From contig MU657340.1 of assembly GCA_026770575.1 (NCBI GenBank), positions 6,059 to 45,069 on the forward strand: 39,011 nt of DNA. The letters are read 5' to 3'. The DNA is from Pelagophyceae sp. CCMP2097. Taxonomy: Eukaryota; Sar; Pelagophyceae. A program made the position numbers and the translations under genes. Positions within the stretch are counted from its first letter, which is position 1. Each line of letters opens with the position of its first letter. Under the pieces are notes generated by a model. It was given only the letters and a program-made list of their open reading frames with translations, searched no databases and had not been told where the DNA came from. This document shows positions 38,998 through 39,011 of this stretch, one piece after another.

Positions 38998-39011
38998 TCT
39001 TCGTCGCTGCT

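Larger units (their letters stand above)
38289..39011. other. Mostly non-coding terminal segment
   Basis: It contains a 10-A run near 38449-38458, an AT-rich block (38455-38760) and tandem palindromes at 38739-38760. A minus-strand frame at 38997-38758 (79 codons) may be the 5' part of something running left, but its composition is unremarkable. Nothing is recognised. Confidence 0.5.

Noticed and set aside
1..39011. tRNA, rRNA, CRISPR array, prophage or operon
   Set aside because: No cloverleaf-type pattern, rRNA core, spaced identical repeats, phage gene or Shine-Dalgarno-linked cluster was seen on either strand.

Overview
This is nuclear DNA of a GC-rich, very gene-dense unicellular eukaryote. 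Nearly every recognisable gene is split by introns of about 42-130 nt, and many start with GTGCG instead of GTAAG. The genes are eukaryotic (Rab7, SRP19, NOG2, CCDC22, WDR83, CHERP-like, alpha-tubulin acetyltransferase). Two proteins begin with signal-peptide-like leaders followed by Phe or Leu, as in bipartite plastid targeting. The best guess is a photosynthetic stramenopile such as a pelagophyte (Aureococcus-like). That is inferred from style, not from a marker gene.

Layout: 0.5-2.5 kb, a damaged RING-finger gene with six tandem ~70-residue repeats (-). 2.9-3.7 kb, an unknown acidic protein (+). 4.3-7.7 kb, a non-canonical poly(A) polymerase (-). 8.4-9.2 kb, a mitochondrial-carrier-like protein (+). 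9.7-10.3 kb, a phosphohistidine phosphatase/Janus protein (-). 10.5-11.5 kb, a trigger-factor N-domain protein (+). 11.9-14.3 kb, a 13-exon secretory, possibly glycosyltransferase-like gene (-). 14.5-16.5 kb, the ribosome-biogenesis GTPase NOG2 (+). 16.5-18.0 kb, a repeat-rich gap with two tandem terminal-inverted-repeat elements and an interstitial telomere-like tract. 18.0-19.7 kb, a Popeye-domain membrane protein (+). 19.9-20.6 kb, a Lys/Ser-rich nuclear-type protein (-). 21.2-22.3 kb, a double methyltransferase-fold protein (-). 22.5-23.7 kb, a TrmN6-like methylase (+). 23.9-25.2 kb, WDR83/MORG1 (+). 25.5-26.6 kb, Rab7 with a 10-nt exon (+). 26.9-27.6 kb, SRP19 (-). 27.8-29.5 kb, a CHERP-like CID + G-patch protein (+). 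29.6-30.1 kb, an alpha-tubulin acetyltransferase (-). 30.4-32.6 kb, a secreted C69 dipeptidase (-). 32.8-35.0 kb, CCDC22 (+). 35.4-38.3 kb, unknown low-complexity proteins (+). The last 0.7 kb is mostly non-coding.

The genes do not form a pathway. They are mostly housekeeping functions: RNA processing (poly(A) polymerase, WDR83, CHERP), ribosome and protein biogenesis (NOG2, SRP19, trigger factor) and endomembrane traffic (Rab7, CCDC22). Many neighbours are head-to-head with only 139-266 bp between start codons, implying shared bidirectional promoters. I found no rRNA, tRNA, CRISPR array, bacterial operon or viral gene. Exon borders come from reading frame, splice dinucleotides and family conservation; no transcript data were available. 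The least ordinary items are the decayed RING/repeat gene, the tandem TIR elements next to telomere-like DNA, a 53-bp repeat lying across a start codon, and the Rab7 microexon.
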